64,000 nt of DNA from Pseudooceanicola marinus (lineage in GTDB: Bacteria > Pseudomonadota > Alphaproteobacteria > Rhodobacterales > Rhodobacteraceae). This document shows positions 45,831 through 54,603 of the stretch, piece after piece. Where the stretch lies: assembly GCF_020177265.1 (NCBI RefSeq), contig NZ_JAIVMC010000001.1:434001-498000 (forward strand). The letters are read 5' to 3'. The position numbers and the translations under genes were made by a program. Position 1 is the first letter of the stretch. Each line of letters starts with the position of its first letter. The notes beneath the pieces are model-generated. The model searched no databases, was not told the origin of the DNA, and saw only the letters and a list, made by a program, of their open reading frames with translations.

Positions 45831-47129
45831 ATGACACTGACCATCAATCCGAAGGACCATCTTGACCGCCGGAGCCTGCTGAAGGGCCTGGGCGCGGTCA
45901 CCGCCGCCACCATCGCCCTGCCCCATGCGGCCCGGGCCCAGGGGGCCAAGACCATCAAGATCGGCGTCATCAGCCCGATGACCGGCCCGCTTTCGCTGTT
46001 CGGCGAGACCGACGAATACACCACCTCGAAGATCATGGAGCTGGTGGCCGACGGGCTGGAGATCAACGGCGAGACCTACAACATCGAGATCCTGCTGCGC
46101 GACGCCCAGTCGAACCCCAACCGGGCGGCCGAACTGGCGGGCGACCTGATCCTGAACGACGAGGTGGCGCTGATGCTGCCGGCCTCGACCACCGACATCA
46201 ACAACCCCACGGCGGACCAGTGCGAGCTCTACGGCGTGCCCTGCATCTCGTCCAATTCCCCCTGGCAGGCCTTCGTCATGCCGCGCGGCGGCGGCGAGGC
46301 GCCGTTCAACTGGACCTACCATTTCTTCTGGGGGCTGGAGGACGTGCTGGGCACTTTCACCGGCATGTGGAAGTCGATCGAGACCAACGGCAAGGTCGGA
46401 ATGCTGTTTCCCCGCAACGCCGATGGCGAGACCTGGGGCAACGAGGATTACGGCCTGCCCCCGGCGGTGCGCGAGGCAGGCTTTGAGGCCTTCGCGCCCT
46501 CGATGTTCGAGCCGCGCACCAACGACTTCTCGGCCCAGATCTCGACCTTCAAGGCCAATGACTGCGAGATAGTCGGCGGCATCACCTACGTCGCCGACCT
46601 GAAGACCTTCATCACCCAGTGCAAACAGCAGAACTACAAGCCGAAGGTGGTGACTGTGGCCGCCGCGCTGCTCTTCCCCTCGGGCATCGAGGCCATGGGC
46701 GAGTTGGGCGAGGGCATGTCGTCCGAGGTCTGGTGGACCCCCGCCTTCCCCTACACCTCCTCCCTCACCGGCCAGACCAGTCAGGAGATTGCTGACGCCT
46801 GGGAGGCCGAGACCGGCAAGCAGTGGACGCAACCCCTGGGCTATTCCCATGCCCTGTGGGAGGTGATCCTGGACACGCTGCAACGCTCTTCCGATCCGCT
46901 GGACCGCGAGGCCAACCGCGACGCGCTGGCGGCCACCAACCTGGACACGCTGGTTGGGCCGATCAGCTTTGCCGACGGGCCACACCCCAACGTCTGCAAG
47001 ACGCCGATCTTCGGCGGCCAGTGGGTCGAGGGCGAGACCTGGCCCTTCGATCTGAAGATCGTCGACAACTCGCTCTATCCGGACGTGCTGGAGCCGGATG
47101 CGCAGATGAAGCCGCTTGACTGGTCGTGA
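45831..47129 (+). CDS. Liv-type ABC transporter substrate-binding protein with Tat-like signal
   Basis: The 432-residue protein starts with a twin-arginine-like signal (DRRSLLKGLGAVTAATIALP...AARA). The mature part is a type I periplasmic binding protein of the branched-chain amino acid/amide family (IGVISPMTGPLSLFGETDEY; EILLRDAQSNPNRAAELAGDLI; LMLPASTTDINNPTADQCE). The ligand pocket cannot be predicted. It is followed directly by two ATPases and two permeases, making a complete importer. The Tat-like signal suggests export in a folded state. Confidence 0.9.
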   Translation: MTLTINPKDHLDRRSLLKGLGAVTAATIALPHAARAQGAKTIKIGVISPMTGPLSLFGETDEYTTSKIMELVADGLEINGETYNIEILLRDAQSNPNRAAELAGDLILNDEVALMLPASTTDINNPTADQCELYGVPCISSNSPWQAFVMPRGGGEAPFNWTYHFFWGLEDVLGTFTGMWKSIETNGKVGMLFPRNADGETWGNEDYGLPPAVREAGFEAFAPSMFEPRTNDFSAQISTFKANDCEIVGGITYVADLKTFITQCKQQNYKPKVVTVAAALLFPSGIEAMGELGEGMSSEVWWTPAFPYTSSLTGQTSQEIADAWEAETGKQWTQPLGYSHALWEVILDTLQRSSDPLDREANRDALAATNLDTLVGPISFADGPHPNVCKTPIFGGQWVEGETWPFDLKIVDNSLYPDVLEPDAQMKPLDWS

Positions 47130-47137
47130 GGGGCGGC

Positions 47138-47866
47138 ATGTCTGAACAGGTGCTTTTGTCGGCCCGCGGCCTGACCAAGCGTTTCGGCGCCGTCACCGTG
47201 GTGGACGACGTGACCTTCGGCGTGGCCCGGGGCGAGGTCCTGGGGATCCTGGGGCCGAACGGCGCCGGCAAGACCACGCTATTCAACCTGATCAGCGGCG
47301 ATCACGCCGCCAACGGCGGGGAGCTGTCACTGGACGGCTCCCCCCTGCGGGCCGAACCGCCGTTCCGGCGGTGCCAGCGGGGTATCGGGCGCACCTACCA
47401 GGTGCCCCAGCCCTTCGGCGAGATGACGGCCTTTGAAAACCTGATGGTCCCGGCGATGCTCAGCGCGAAGATGAAGGAGGCCGAGGCCTCCGATCACTGC
47501 GCCGAGATCCTGACCGATTGCGGGCTTCTGGCGCGGGCCAACACCCTGGCGGGCGGCCTGACCCTGCTGGATCGCAAGCGGCTGGAACTGGCCCGCGCGC
47601 TGGCCGGGCGGCCCAAGCTGCTGCTGCTGGACGAGATCGCGGGCGGTCTGACCGACGCCGAGGGCGCCGAACTGGTGGCGCTGATCCGCCGGGTCCGCGA
47701 CCGCGGCGTGACCATCATCTGGATTGAACACGTTCTGCACGCCCTCATGGCGGTGGCCGACCGGGTTATGGTGCTGAACTTCGGCGTGAAGATCGCCGAA
47801 GGCACCCCCGACACCGTCATGCAGGACCCCGAAGTGCAGCGCGTCTACATGGGGATCGAGGCATGA
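47138..47866 (+). CDS. Liv-type ABC transporter ATP-binding protein (LivG-like)
   Basis: The ATG at 47138 follows GAGGGG; a GTG at 47126 overlapping the previous stop is an alternative start. The 242-residue ATPase has Walker A GPNGAGKTT, a signature-motif region AGGLTLLDRKRLELARAL (SGG-type serine replaced, as often in LivG), Walker B LLLLDEIAGGLTDAE, and switch His in IIWIEHVLHA. It pairs with the next gene's LivF-like ATPase. The stop overlaps the next start by 4 bp. Confidence 0.92.
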   Translation: MSEQVLLSARGLTKRFGAVTVVDDVTFGVARGEVLGILGPNGAGKTTLFNLISGDHAANGGELSLDGSPLRAEPPFRRCQRGIGRTYQVPQPFGEMTAFENLMVPAMLSAKMKEAEASDHCAEILTDCGLLARANTLAGGLTLLDRKRLELARALAGRPKLLLLDEIAGGLTDAEGAELVALIRRVRDRGVTIIWIEHVLHALMAVADRVMVLNFGVKIAEGTPDTVMQDPEVQRVYMGIEA

Positions 47867-48594
47867 GCACACCCATTCTGTCGACCCACGCCCTGACCGG
47901 CGGTTACGGCGATTTCCAGGCCCTTTTCGGGATCGACCTGGAGCTGCACGAGGGCGAGGTGATCTCGCTGATCGGGGCCAATGGCGCGGGCAAGTCGACC
48001 TTCCTGAAATCCGTCTTCGGCCTGCTGCCAGTGGCGCCCGAGATGGTGCGCTATGACGGCGCGGCCGTCGGCGGCACCCCGGCGCATCGCATGGTGCGGC
48101 GCGGCCTGGCCATGGTGCCCGAGGGGCGGCGCTTGTTCGTCGGCATGACAGTCGAGGAAAACATGCGCGTGGCCATCGACAACGCCCGCCTGCCCGAGGG
48201 CGAGGGCCAATGGACCCGCGAGCGGCTGTTCGAGCTGTTCCCGATCCTGGGCGAGAAACGCCGCCAGCCCATCGAGGACCTGTCGGGCGGGCAACAGCAG
48301 ATGGTCGCCATCTCCCGCGCGCTGCTCTGCCAGCCGCGGGTCCTTCTGTGCGACGAGATCAGCCTGGGCCTCGCGCCGAAGGTGATCCGAGAGATCTACG
48401 CGATCCTGCCCGAGATCACCGCCGCCGGCACCTCCATCGTCCTGGTGGAGCAGGACGTGACCCTCGCCCGCGAGGCGTCGAACCGGCTCTACTGCATGCT
48501 CGAAGGGCGGATCACGCTGACCGGCGCCTCCAGTGACATTTCCCGCGACGATATCGCCGCGGCCTATTTCGGAGCGACAGATGCAGTGGCTTGA
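47863..48594 (+). CDS. Liv-type ABC transporter ATP-binding protein (LivF-like)
   Basis: The 243-residue ATPase has Walker A GANGAGKST, FVGMTVEENMRVA typical of LivF, signature LSGGQQQMVAISRALL, Walker B VLLCDEISLGLAPKVI and a switch position in IVLVEQDVTLA (Gln-Asp, as usual in LivF). It overlaps the LivG-like gene by ATGA and the following permease gene by 14 bp. Confidence 0.93.
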   Translation: MSTPILSTHALTGGYGDFQALFGIDLELHEGEVISLIGANGAGKSTFLKSVFGLLPVAPEMVRYDGAAVGGTPAHRMVRRGLAMVPEGRRLFVGMTVEENMRVAIDNARLPEGEGQWTRERLFELFPILGEKRRQPIEDLSGGQQQMVAISRALLCQPRVLLCDEISLGLAPKVIREIYAILPEITAAGTSIVLVEQDVTLAREASNRLYCMLEGRITLTGASSDISRDDIAAAYFGATDAVA

Positions 48595-49441
48595 TGCAAT
48601 CATCCAGGGCGTCCTGCTGGGCGGCATGTACGCACAATACGCGCTTGGCATGGCGCTGATGTTCGGCGTGATGCGGATCGTGAACATCGCCCATGGCGAC
48701 GTGATGATCCTGCTGTCGCTGATCGCCGTCTCGCTGGCCGGCGTGCTGCCCGTGGGCAATATCGGACTGATCGTGGTCATCGTGCCGATTGCCGTGGGTA
48801 TCGGCTGGGCCCTTCAGACCTTCATCCTGAACCGCGTCGTGGGGGCCGACCCCCTGCCCTCGCTGATCGCCACCTTCGGGCTGTCCATCGCGTTGCAGAA
48901 CCTGATGCTGGAGGTCTGGTCCGCCGACACCCGCAGCCTGCCCAATTCCGGCATCGCCAGCGAGTCCTTCCAGATCGGGCCGATCTATGTCGGCCTGCTG
49001 CCGGTGATCGTGCTGATCTGCGCCTTCGTGCTGACCGGCGGGCTGGACGCGGTGATGCGCTACACCCGCTTCGGGCGGGGGCTGCGCGCCGCCGCCGCCG
49101 ACACCGAGGCCGCGGCCATGACCGGCGTCGATCCCAAACGGATCTATGCCACGGCCACCGCCATCGCGGTCGGCATCCTCGGCCTCGCCGCCGTCTTCGC
49201 CGCGCTGCGCGCCACCGTGTCGCCCTCGGACGGCTCAGCCCAGCTGATCTACGCCTTCGAGGCGGTGATCATCGGCGGCATGGGATCCATCTGGGGCGCC
49301 TTCCTGGGCTCGATGGTGCTGGGCGTGGCCCAGGCCATCGGGCTGCGGGTCGATCCCGGGCTGGGCATCCTCTTCGGGCACCTCGTCTTCCTTCTGGTCC
49401 TGGCGACGCGACCCGAAGGCATCATGGCACGCAAGAAATAG
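48581..49441 (+). CDS. Liv-type ABC transporter permease (LivH-like)
   Basis: The ATG at 48581 has GGAG about seven bases upstream inside the previous gene and gives 286 residues. It has about eight membrane segments and the LivH pattern GGMYAQYALGMALMFGVMRIVNIAHGDVMIL, RGLRAAAADTEAAAMTGVD (coupling loop) and GGMGSIWGAFLGSMVLGV. It forms the channel with the LivM-like subunit. Confidence 0.92.
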   Translation: MQWLDAIIQGVLLGGMYAQYALGMALMFGVMRIVNIAHGDVMILLSLIAVSLAGVLPVGNIGLIVVIVPIAVGIGWALQTFILNRVVGADPLPSLIATFGLSIALQNLMLEVWSADTRSLPNSGIASESFQIGPIYVGLLPVIVLICAFVLTGGLDAVMRYTRFGRGLRAAAADTEAAAMTGVDPKRIYATATAIAVGILGLAAVFAALRATVSPSDGSAQLIYAFEAVIIGGMGSIWGAFLGSMVLGVAQAIGLRVDPGLGILFGHLVFLLVLATRPEGIMARKK

Positions 49442-49450
49442 AGTCTGGAC

Positions 49451-50452
49451 ATGGAAACGATCAAACACATGCGCGTGGCCCGCGCCACGACCTCCAGCCG
49501 GATCGCGATGACCTTGGGGATCGTGGTGCTCGTCGCCCTTGTCGCCATGCCCTGGTGGGCCACCTCGGGCAACATCCGCTGGGCCATCGAGCTGTGCTGC
49601 TACATCGCCATCGCACAGATGTGGAACCTGCTGGCGGGCTACGCCGGGCTGGTCTCGGTCGGGCAACAAGCCTTCATCGGGGTGGCGGGTTACCTTCTGT
49701 TCGTGTTGGCACAGAACTTCGGCGTGAACCCCTTCGTCGCCGTCTTCCTGTCGCTGATCGCGCCCGCCGTGCTGGCGGTGCCGACCTACCTGCTACTGCG
49801 CCGCCTCGACGGGCCCTATTTCGCCATCGGCACCTGGGTGGTGGCCGAGGCGGTGCGCCTGGCGACCTCCAACATAGATTACGTGAACGCGGGCGCCGGG
49901 ATGACCCTGAGGGTGATGACCCAGTACAGCCAGCATGAACGCGAGGTGGCCTTCGTCCTCCTCTGCGCCGTGCTGCTGCTGGCCACCATCGGCGGCAGCT
50001 ACTGGCTTCTGCGTTCGCGTCACGGTCTGGCGCTGACAGCGATGCGCGACAACCCGGTGGCCGCGGCCAGCCAGGGGGTCAACGTGGGCCGCTTGCGGTT
50101 CTGCATCTTCGTGGCGGCGGCCGTGGGCACCGGTCTGGCCGGGGCGATCTACTACATGGCGCAGCTGCGGATCACCCCCGGCGCGGGCTTCGATCCCTTC
50201 TGGGCCTCCATGTCGATCTTCATCGTCATGGTGGGCGGCATCGGCTCCATCGAAGGGGCGATCCTGGGCGCGCTGATCTACTTCTTCGCCGACCGGCTCT
50301 TTGGCGAGTTCGGCTCCGCCTACCTGATCGTCCTGGGCCTTCTGACCCTCGTCATCGCCCTTTACGCCCGCGGCGGCGTCTGGGGCCTGTTGCAGAAACT
50401 GGGCGACCATCCCTGGTTCCCGGTGCGCCGCAAGCTGATCGTGGAGGAGTAA
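49451..50452 (+). CDS. Liv-type ABC transporter permease (LivM-like)
   Basis: The 333-residue protein has about nine membrane segments. LivM hallmarks are MWNLLAGYAGLVSVGQQAFIGVAGY, GPYFAIGTWVVAEAVRL, the coupling loop ALTAMRDNPVAAASQGVNV, and VGGIGSIEGAILGALIYFFA. It starts 9 bp after the LivH-like gene and ends 2 bp before the alcohol dehydrogenase gene, so the operon continues. Confidence 0.92.
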   Translation: METIKHMRVARATTSSRIAMTLGIVVLVALVAMPWWATSGNIRWAIELCCYIAIAQMWNLLAGYAGLVSVGQQAFIGVAGYLLFVLAQNFGVNPFVAVFLSLIAPAVLAVPTYLLLRRLDGPYFAIGTWVVAEAVRLATSNIDYVNAGAGMTLRVMTQYSQHEREVAFVLLCAVLLLATIGGSYWLLRSRHGLALTAMRDNPVAAASQGVNVGRLRFCIFVAAAVGTGLAGAIYYMAQLRITPGAGFDPFWASMSIFIVMVGGIGSIEGAILGALIYFFADRLFGEFGSAYLIVLGLLTLVIALYARGGVWGLLQKLGDHPWFPVRRKLIVEE

Positions 50453-50454
50453 GC

Positions 50455-51471
50455 ATGAAAGCCGCCGTTTTCGACCGTTTGGGCCAGCCCCTGCGCGTGG
50501 CCGATGTGGACACGCCCGAGGCCGGGCCGGGCCAGGTCCTGCTGAAGGTCTGCCGCTGCGGCATCTGCGGGTCAGACCTGCACATGACCGAGGATGCCAC
50601 CTTCGGTCTGCAGGGCGGAGAGGTGATCGGGCATGAGTTCTCGGGCGAGGTGATCGACGTGGGCCGTGGCGTGCAGCACCTCAAACCCGGCGATCACGTC
50701 TCGGCGGCGCCGTTGCGAGGCTGCGGCAGCTGCCCGGCCTGTCAGCGGGGCGAGCCCGCCTGGTGCAGCCGGTTCGAGCTGATCGGCGGCGGCTACGCCG
50801 AATACGCCGCGCTGGACGAGATCCAGTGCCGCAAACTGCCCTGGGGGATCACAACGACCGACGGCGCCCTGGCCGAGCCGCTGGCGGTGGCCTTGCATGG
50901 CATCCTGCGCGCGGGGCTGCGGCCCGGCGCCCGGGTGCTGATCATGGGCGCCGGCGCCATCGGGCTGGCCGTCGCCTTCTGGGCCCGGCGCATGGGCGCG
51001 GCCCATGTGGTCGTCGCGGACCTGCACGACCACCAACGCGACCGGGCCATGGATCTGGGCGCCACCGGATTTGTCCTGTCGGGTGAGGACATGGCCCCCC
51101 GCGTGGCCGACGCCTGTGGCGGCACGCCGCCCGAGATCGTCTTTGAATGCGTGGGCAAGCCGGGGCTGATCGACCATTGCATCGACCTGGTGGCCCCGCG
51201 CGGCAAGGTCGTGGTGCTGGGCCTGTGCACCGCGCCGGATCATCTGGACAGTTTCCGCGCCATCTCGAAGGAGGTGGACATCGTCATGTCGGTCTTCTTC
51301 ACCATGCCGGAGTTTGAAACCGCCATCCGGGCCCTCGACGGCGGGACCTATGCGCCGCAGCACCTGATCTCCTCTCAGGTGTCCCTGCAAGGGATGCCCG
51401 AGGCCTTCGAGGCGCTGCGCCGCCGGACCACCCAGTGCAAGGTCCTGGTCGATCCCGGGGCGCTGGCCTGA
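50455..51471 (+). CDS. Zinc-dependent medium-chain alcohol dehydrogenase
   Basis: The 338-residue enzyme has the catalytic-zinc ligands in CRCGICGSDLHM and GHEFSGEVID. The structural zinc loop is CGSCPACQRGEPAWC, and the NAD-binding Rossmann motif is GAGAIGLAVAFWARRMGA with Asp in VVVADLHDHQ (NAD rather than NADP). It is the last gene of the catabolic operon, 2 bp after the permease. It probably oxidises an alcohol on the same pathway as the dioxygenase and SDR. The substrate is unknown. Confidence 0.9.
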   Translation: MKAAVFDRLGQPLRVADVDTPEAGPGQVLLKVCRCGICGSDLHMTEDATFGLQGGEVIGHEFSGEVIDVGRGVQHLKPGDHVSAAPLRGCGSCPACQRGEPAWCSRFELIGGGYAEYAALDEIQCRKLPWGITTTDGALAEPLAVALHGILRAGLRPGARVLIMGAGAIGLAVAFWARRMGAAHVVVADLHDHQRDRAMDLGATGFVLSGEDMAPRVADACGGTPPEIVFECVGKPGLIDHCIDLVAPRGKVVVLGLCTAPDHLDSFRAISKEVDIVMSVFFTMPEFETAIRALDGGTYAPQHLISSQVSLQGMPEAFEALRRRTTQCKVLVDPGALA

Positions 51472-51481
51472 CCAGCGCGGA

Positions 51482-51949
51482 TCAGGCGGCCTGACGCGTC
51501 TCCAGATCCAGCAGCATCGTCGCCATGCCCTGGCGCCGCGACAGCTCCTCGTAGCCGGCGGACAGATAGGCGTTATGCGCCGGTGCATTGTCGACCTCGA
51601 CCTTCAGGGTCAGGGTCAGCGCGCCCAGGTCCCGGGCCGCCTGCTCCACCCGCTCGGTCAGTTCCGCTGCGGCCCCGCCACGCGCCTCTTCGACGAGGTA
51701 GACATAGGTAAGGTGCCGCACCTCCGGCCCGACACCGACGCGCAGGGCGAAGAACCCCACGTCGCGCCCCGCCGCATCCTGCAGGTAGAAGGACACGTCG
51801 TCCTGCTCTCCCAGCCATTTCAGGCGCCATTCCCGTTCGTCGAAGGGCACCTTGGCATTGGGGTTGAGCAGGGGGATCTCGGCGTCCGGCAGCATCCCTG
51901 CCAGGGGCACCAGATCGACGTCGTAATTGCGGCGGAGTGTTAGGGACAT
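51482..51949 (-). CDS. GNAT-family N-acetyltransferase-like protein
   Basis: The 155-residue protein has the GNAT layout. The central strand YVYLVEEARGGAAAELTERVEQAARDLGALTLTLKVEVDNAPAHNAYLSAGYEELSR includes the usual V...N..A...Y...GF pattern, while the acetyl-CoA loop (EARGGAAAEL) is a loose form of Q/RxxGxG/A. It converges on the alcohol dehydrogenase gene and is unlikely to be part of that operon. The substrate is unknown. Confidence 0.75.
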   Translation of the reverse strand: MSLTLRRNYDVDLVPLAGMLPDAEIPLLNPNAKVPFDEREWRLKWLGEQDDVSFYLQDAAGRDVGFFALRVGVGPEVRHLTYVYLVEEARGGAAAELTERVEQAARDLGALTLTLKVEVDNAPAHNAYLSAGYEELSRRQGMATMLLDLETRQAA

Positions 51950-52306
51950 GGGTCCTTCCTTCGGCTGGTCCCGGCGCCCGCGCGCCGGCGTGCATCATTC
52001 AACCCGCGCCCGTGCCATAGCCGCCCCCCGCGCGTCAACCGGACGCCGGCGTTCGGTCCGGCAGGTCCCGTTCCCGCCCACGGGGCGCACATTCTCTGGG
52101 CAGTCCGGGCCGTATCCCCGCGCCGCGTTCTGGCGAAGCCGGGGCAGCGAGGGCGATATGGCTCCCCGAGACACGCCATAGGTTGACCCTAGGGCAGTGG
52201 CAGGCGGTGCGATCACCAGGACCCGCGGGCCCCGGCCCCCAGGGTTCCGCTGCTGCCGAGCCTCGGCGGGTCGACCAGAGCCGCGCCGCCGCGGGAGGAC
52301 GAGGTC
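51950..52306. other. Gap between GNAT gene and decayed ABC gene
   Basis: These 357 bp are very GC-rich and hold no supported gene. One frame just before 52307 (…PPREDEVVRVSDLSI) runs into the decayed ATPase and may be the remnant of an adjoining permease end. The promoter for the GNAT gene should lie near 51950-52050. Confidence 0.3.
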
Positions 52307-53065
52307 GTGCGCGTCAGTGACCTGTCCATCGACGTGGCGCTGGCGGACCGTGCGCCGAGCGACCTGCTGCGCCAGGTGTCCTTCCAGACTTCCCAGAACT
52401 CTTGCGACGGCGCGCTGCAACTGCGCCACCGCTCGGGCGAGGTGATCGACGTGGCAGACCAGGACGAGGACAGTCTTCAGGCCTACGCCCTGTCCATCGA
52501 CGGGCTGCGCCGTGTCGGAATCACCGATCCCGAACAGCGCGTCGATGCCTTCCCGCATGAGAACTCGGGCGGCATGAAACAGCGGGTGATGATCGCCAAG
52601 GCCCTCGTGCTGTCGCCCAGGCTGCTGATCGCGGATGACCCCACCACCGCGCTGGATGTGTCCATCCAGGCGCAGATCCTGAACCTGATCAGCCGCATCC
52701 GCGACAAGGTCGTCATCTCGATGCTGTTCATCAGCCACGACCTGTCGGTCGTGCGCTTCATCTCCGACCGGATCATCGTGCTCTACATGGGCCGGGTGAT
52801 GGAGGTCGGGGTGGCCGATGACGTCTTCTTCGACCCCGCCCATCCCTACAGCCGGTCGCTGGTCGCCGCCGAACCCACCCTGGGCAAGGCGCGGTAGGAA
52901 ACGGTGCGCCTGACGGGCGAGATGCCGTCGCTGCGCAATCCGCCCTCGGGGTGTCCGTTCCGGACCCGCTGCCCCTTCGCCCTGCCCGCCTGCGGCGAGG
53001 CCGTGCCAGAACTTCGCCGACGCCCCGACAATCGTCACGTCGCCTGCATCCGCGACGACATCTGA
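52307..53065 (+). pseudogene. Remnant of a peptide-type (DppD/OppD) ABC ATPase
   Basis: The N-terminal start VSDLSIDVALAD, the signature region ENSGGMKQRVMIAKAL, Walker B LLIADDPTTALD, switch FISHDLSVVRF and the C-terminal oligopeptide domain are all recognisable. Several features mark it as dead. The Walker A loop and Q-loop are missing, lost in internal deletions. The signature Leu is Asn (NSGG for LSGG). The Walker B Glu is Asp. An in-frame TAG at 52895-52897 separates the ATPase core from the C-terminal domain, which resumes in the same frame (LTGEMPSLRNPPSGCPFRTRC) to a TGA at 53063-53065. The partner permeases are not present. Confidence 0.88.
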
Positions 53066-53075
53066 AAGCCCGCAC

Positions 53076-53579
53076 ATGACCGACAAACTTACACTGGCCG
53101 AGCAGACCTCGGAGGAGGCCCGGCGCGCGCTGACCGCCGACAGCTTCCTGATCCTGCCCATGGGATCCCTGGAGGACCAGGGCACCCATGCGCCCATGGG
53201 GGACTACCTCTTCGCCGAGGCCCTGGCGCTGTCCTATGCCACGCTGGACGACATGATCGCGGGCTTCCTGCGCCACGGGCTGGACCGGATCTTCATCGTC
53301 AATGGCCATGGCAACAACGTCGCCCCGATCAACGAGGTGACAATGCGCTGACGACAGAGCGACGGCGTGATGATCCCGGCCCCTTCAACCACGTCACCTA
53401 TGACGACATCGACATCCAGTGCCCCATCGAAGCGGCCGAGACCACGCCCGACGGCATCTGGACCGAGGATCGCGCGCTCTGTTCGCCTGAAACGGGGCGC
53501 CTGCTGGCCGAGCGGCTGACCCGTGTGGCTGTAGGGTTCAGGCGCGATCACATGCGCGATCCCGCCTATGCCGGCTGAG
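53076..53579 (+). pseudogene. Remnant of a creatininase-family amidohydrolase
   Basis: The start is well preserved (SFLILPMGSLEDQGTHAPMGDYLFAEALAL, the metal-site region) and so is a later FIVNGHGNNVAPINE. The roughly 250-residue family length has been cut down by loss of the middle. After residue 91 the frame breaks with a stop at 53349-53351, and the C-terminal part continues in another frame from about 53385 (HVTYDDIDIQCPIEAAETTPDG) to TGA at 53577-53579. Creatininase-like enzymes cleave cyclic or linear amides; this copy is not functional. Confidence 0.85.
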
Positions 53580-53607
53580 CCGGCCCAAAGTCTCAAACCA
53601 AGGAACC

Positions 53608-54560
53608 ATGACCATGCACAGACCGATGAACGGGTGATCAGGGGCGGCACCGTCGTCACCGAGGGCGGCATGCGCCGCTGCGACGTCGACCAGCTGCGCC
53701 CCGGCAATGGCCAACAGGCCGAATGCTTCGACACAGGCACCGCGCCACGCTGGCGGGCGGCACCACCTCCATCATCAGCTTCCTGTCGGACCTGCGCGAC
53801 GCCTCCGTCACCGAGGTCTTCGACGCAAGCCTGCGGGGCGGTGGCCGGGCGCGTGCAACGACGCGGCCTGAAGGTCTGGGGCGAGACCTGCCCGCAATAC
53901 CTCGTGCTGCGGGACAGCGACATGGATCGCCCCGGGGTCGAGGGGGCGAAATTCATCTGCAGCCCGCCGCCCCGCGACGGACACGCGCTGGACGCCTTCT
54001 GGGACGACATCCGCCGCGGGGTGATCGACGTGATCTCGTCGGATCACAGCGCCTATTTCGCCAGCGGCCCGGAGAATTCGAAGGACATGAACGGGGCCGA
54101 TGCGCCCTTCCCGGCCATACCGAACGGCATCCCGGGGATCGGCGCCCGCATGCAGCTGTTGTTTTCCGAAGGGGTGGCGAAGGGGCGGATCGACCTGGAG
54201 ACCTTCGCCCGGCTGAGCGCGACCAACCCGGCGAAGATCTTCGGGCTCTACCCCCGGAAAGGCGCCATCGCGCCGGGCGCGGATGCCGATCTGGTGCTAT
54301 GGGACCCCGAGGCCCGCGACCGGATCACACAGGCGACCCAGCAACATGCCGTCGACTACACACCCTACGAGAGGATAGAGGTGACCGGCGCGCCCGTGGC
54401 CACCTACCTGCGCGGCCAGCTGGCCATGCGGGATGGGCAGGTCCTGGCCGAGCCCGGCCAGGGCCGGTTCCTGGCGCGTGATCCCTACGAGCTTGCCCGC
54501 CCGCGAGGCCGGCACGCCAATGATTTCGACCCGACGGCGGCGCCGGTCCCCCCCGGCTGA
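53608..54560 (+). pseudogene. Remnant of a hydantoinase/dihydropyrimidinase-type amidohydrolase
   Basis: A short start (ATG at 53608) runs out of frame after nine codons. The family start RVIRGGTVVTEGGMRRCDV then appears in another frame, and the segment LAGGTTSIISFLSDLRDASVTEVFDAS appears in yet another from 53748. Reading returns for KVWGETCPQYLVL, VISSDHSAYF and FGLYPRKGAIAPGADADLVLWD through to 54560. The region that should carry the metal-binding HxH motif is deleted. The C-terminal half is close to intact, so decay is fairly recent. It would have opened hydantoin or dihydropyrimidine rings. Confidence 0.88.
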
Positions 54561-54603
54561 CCGCCCGCCCCGCCATTCCAGACGAGAGACCCCGAGAGGC
54601 CCC

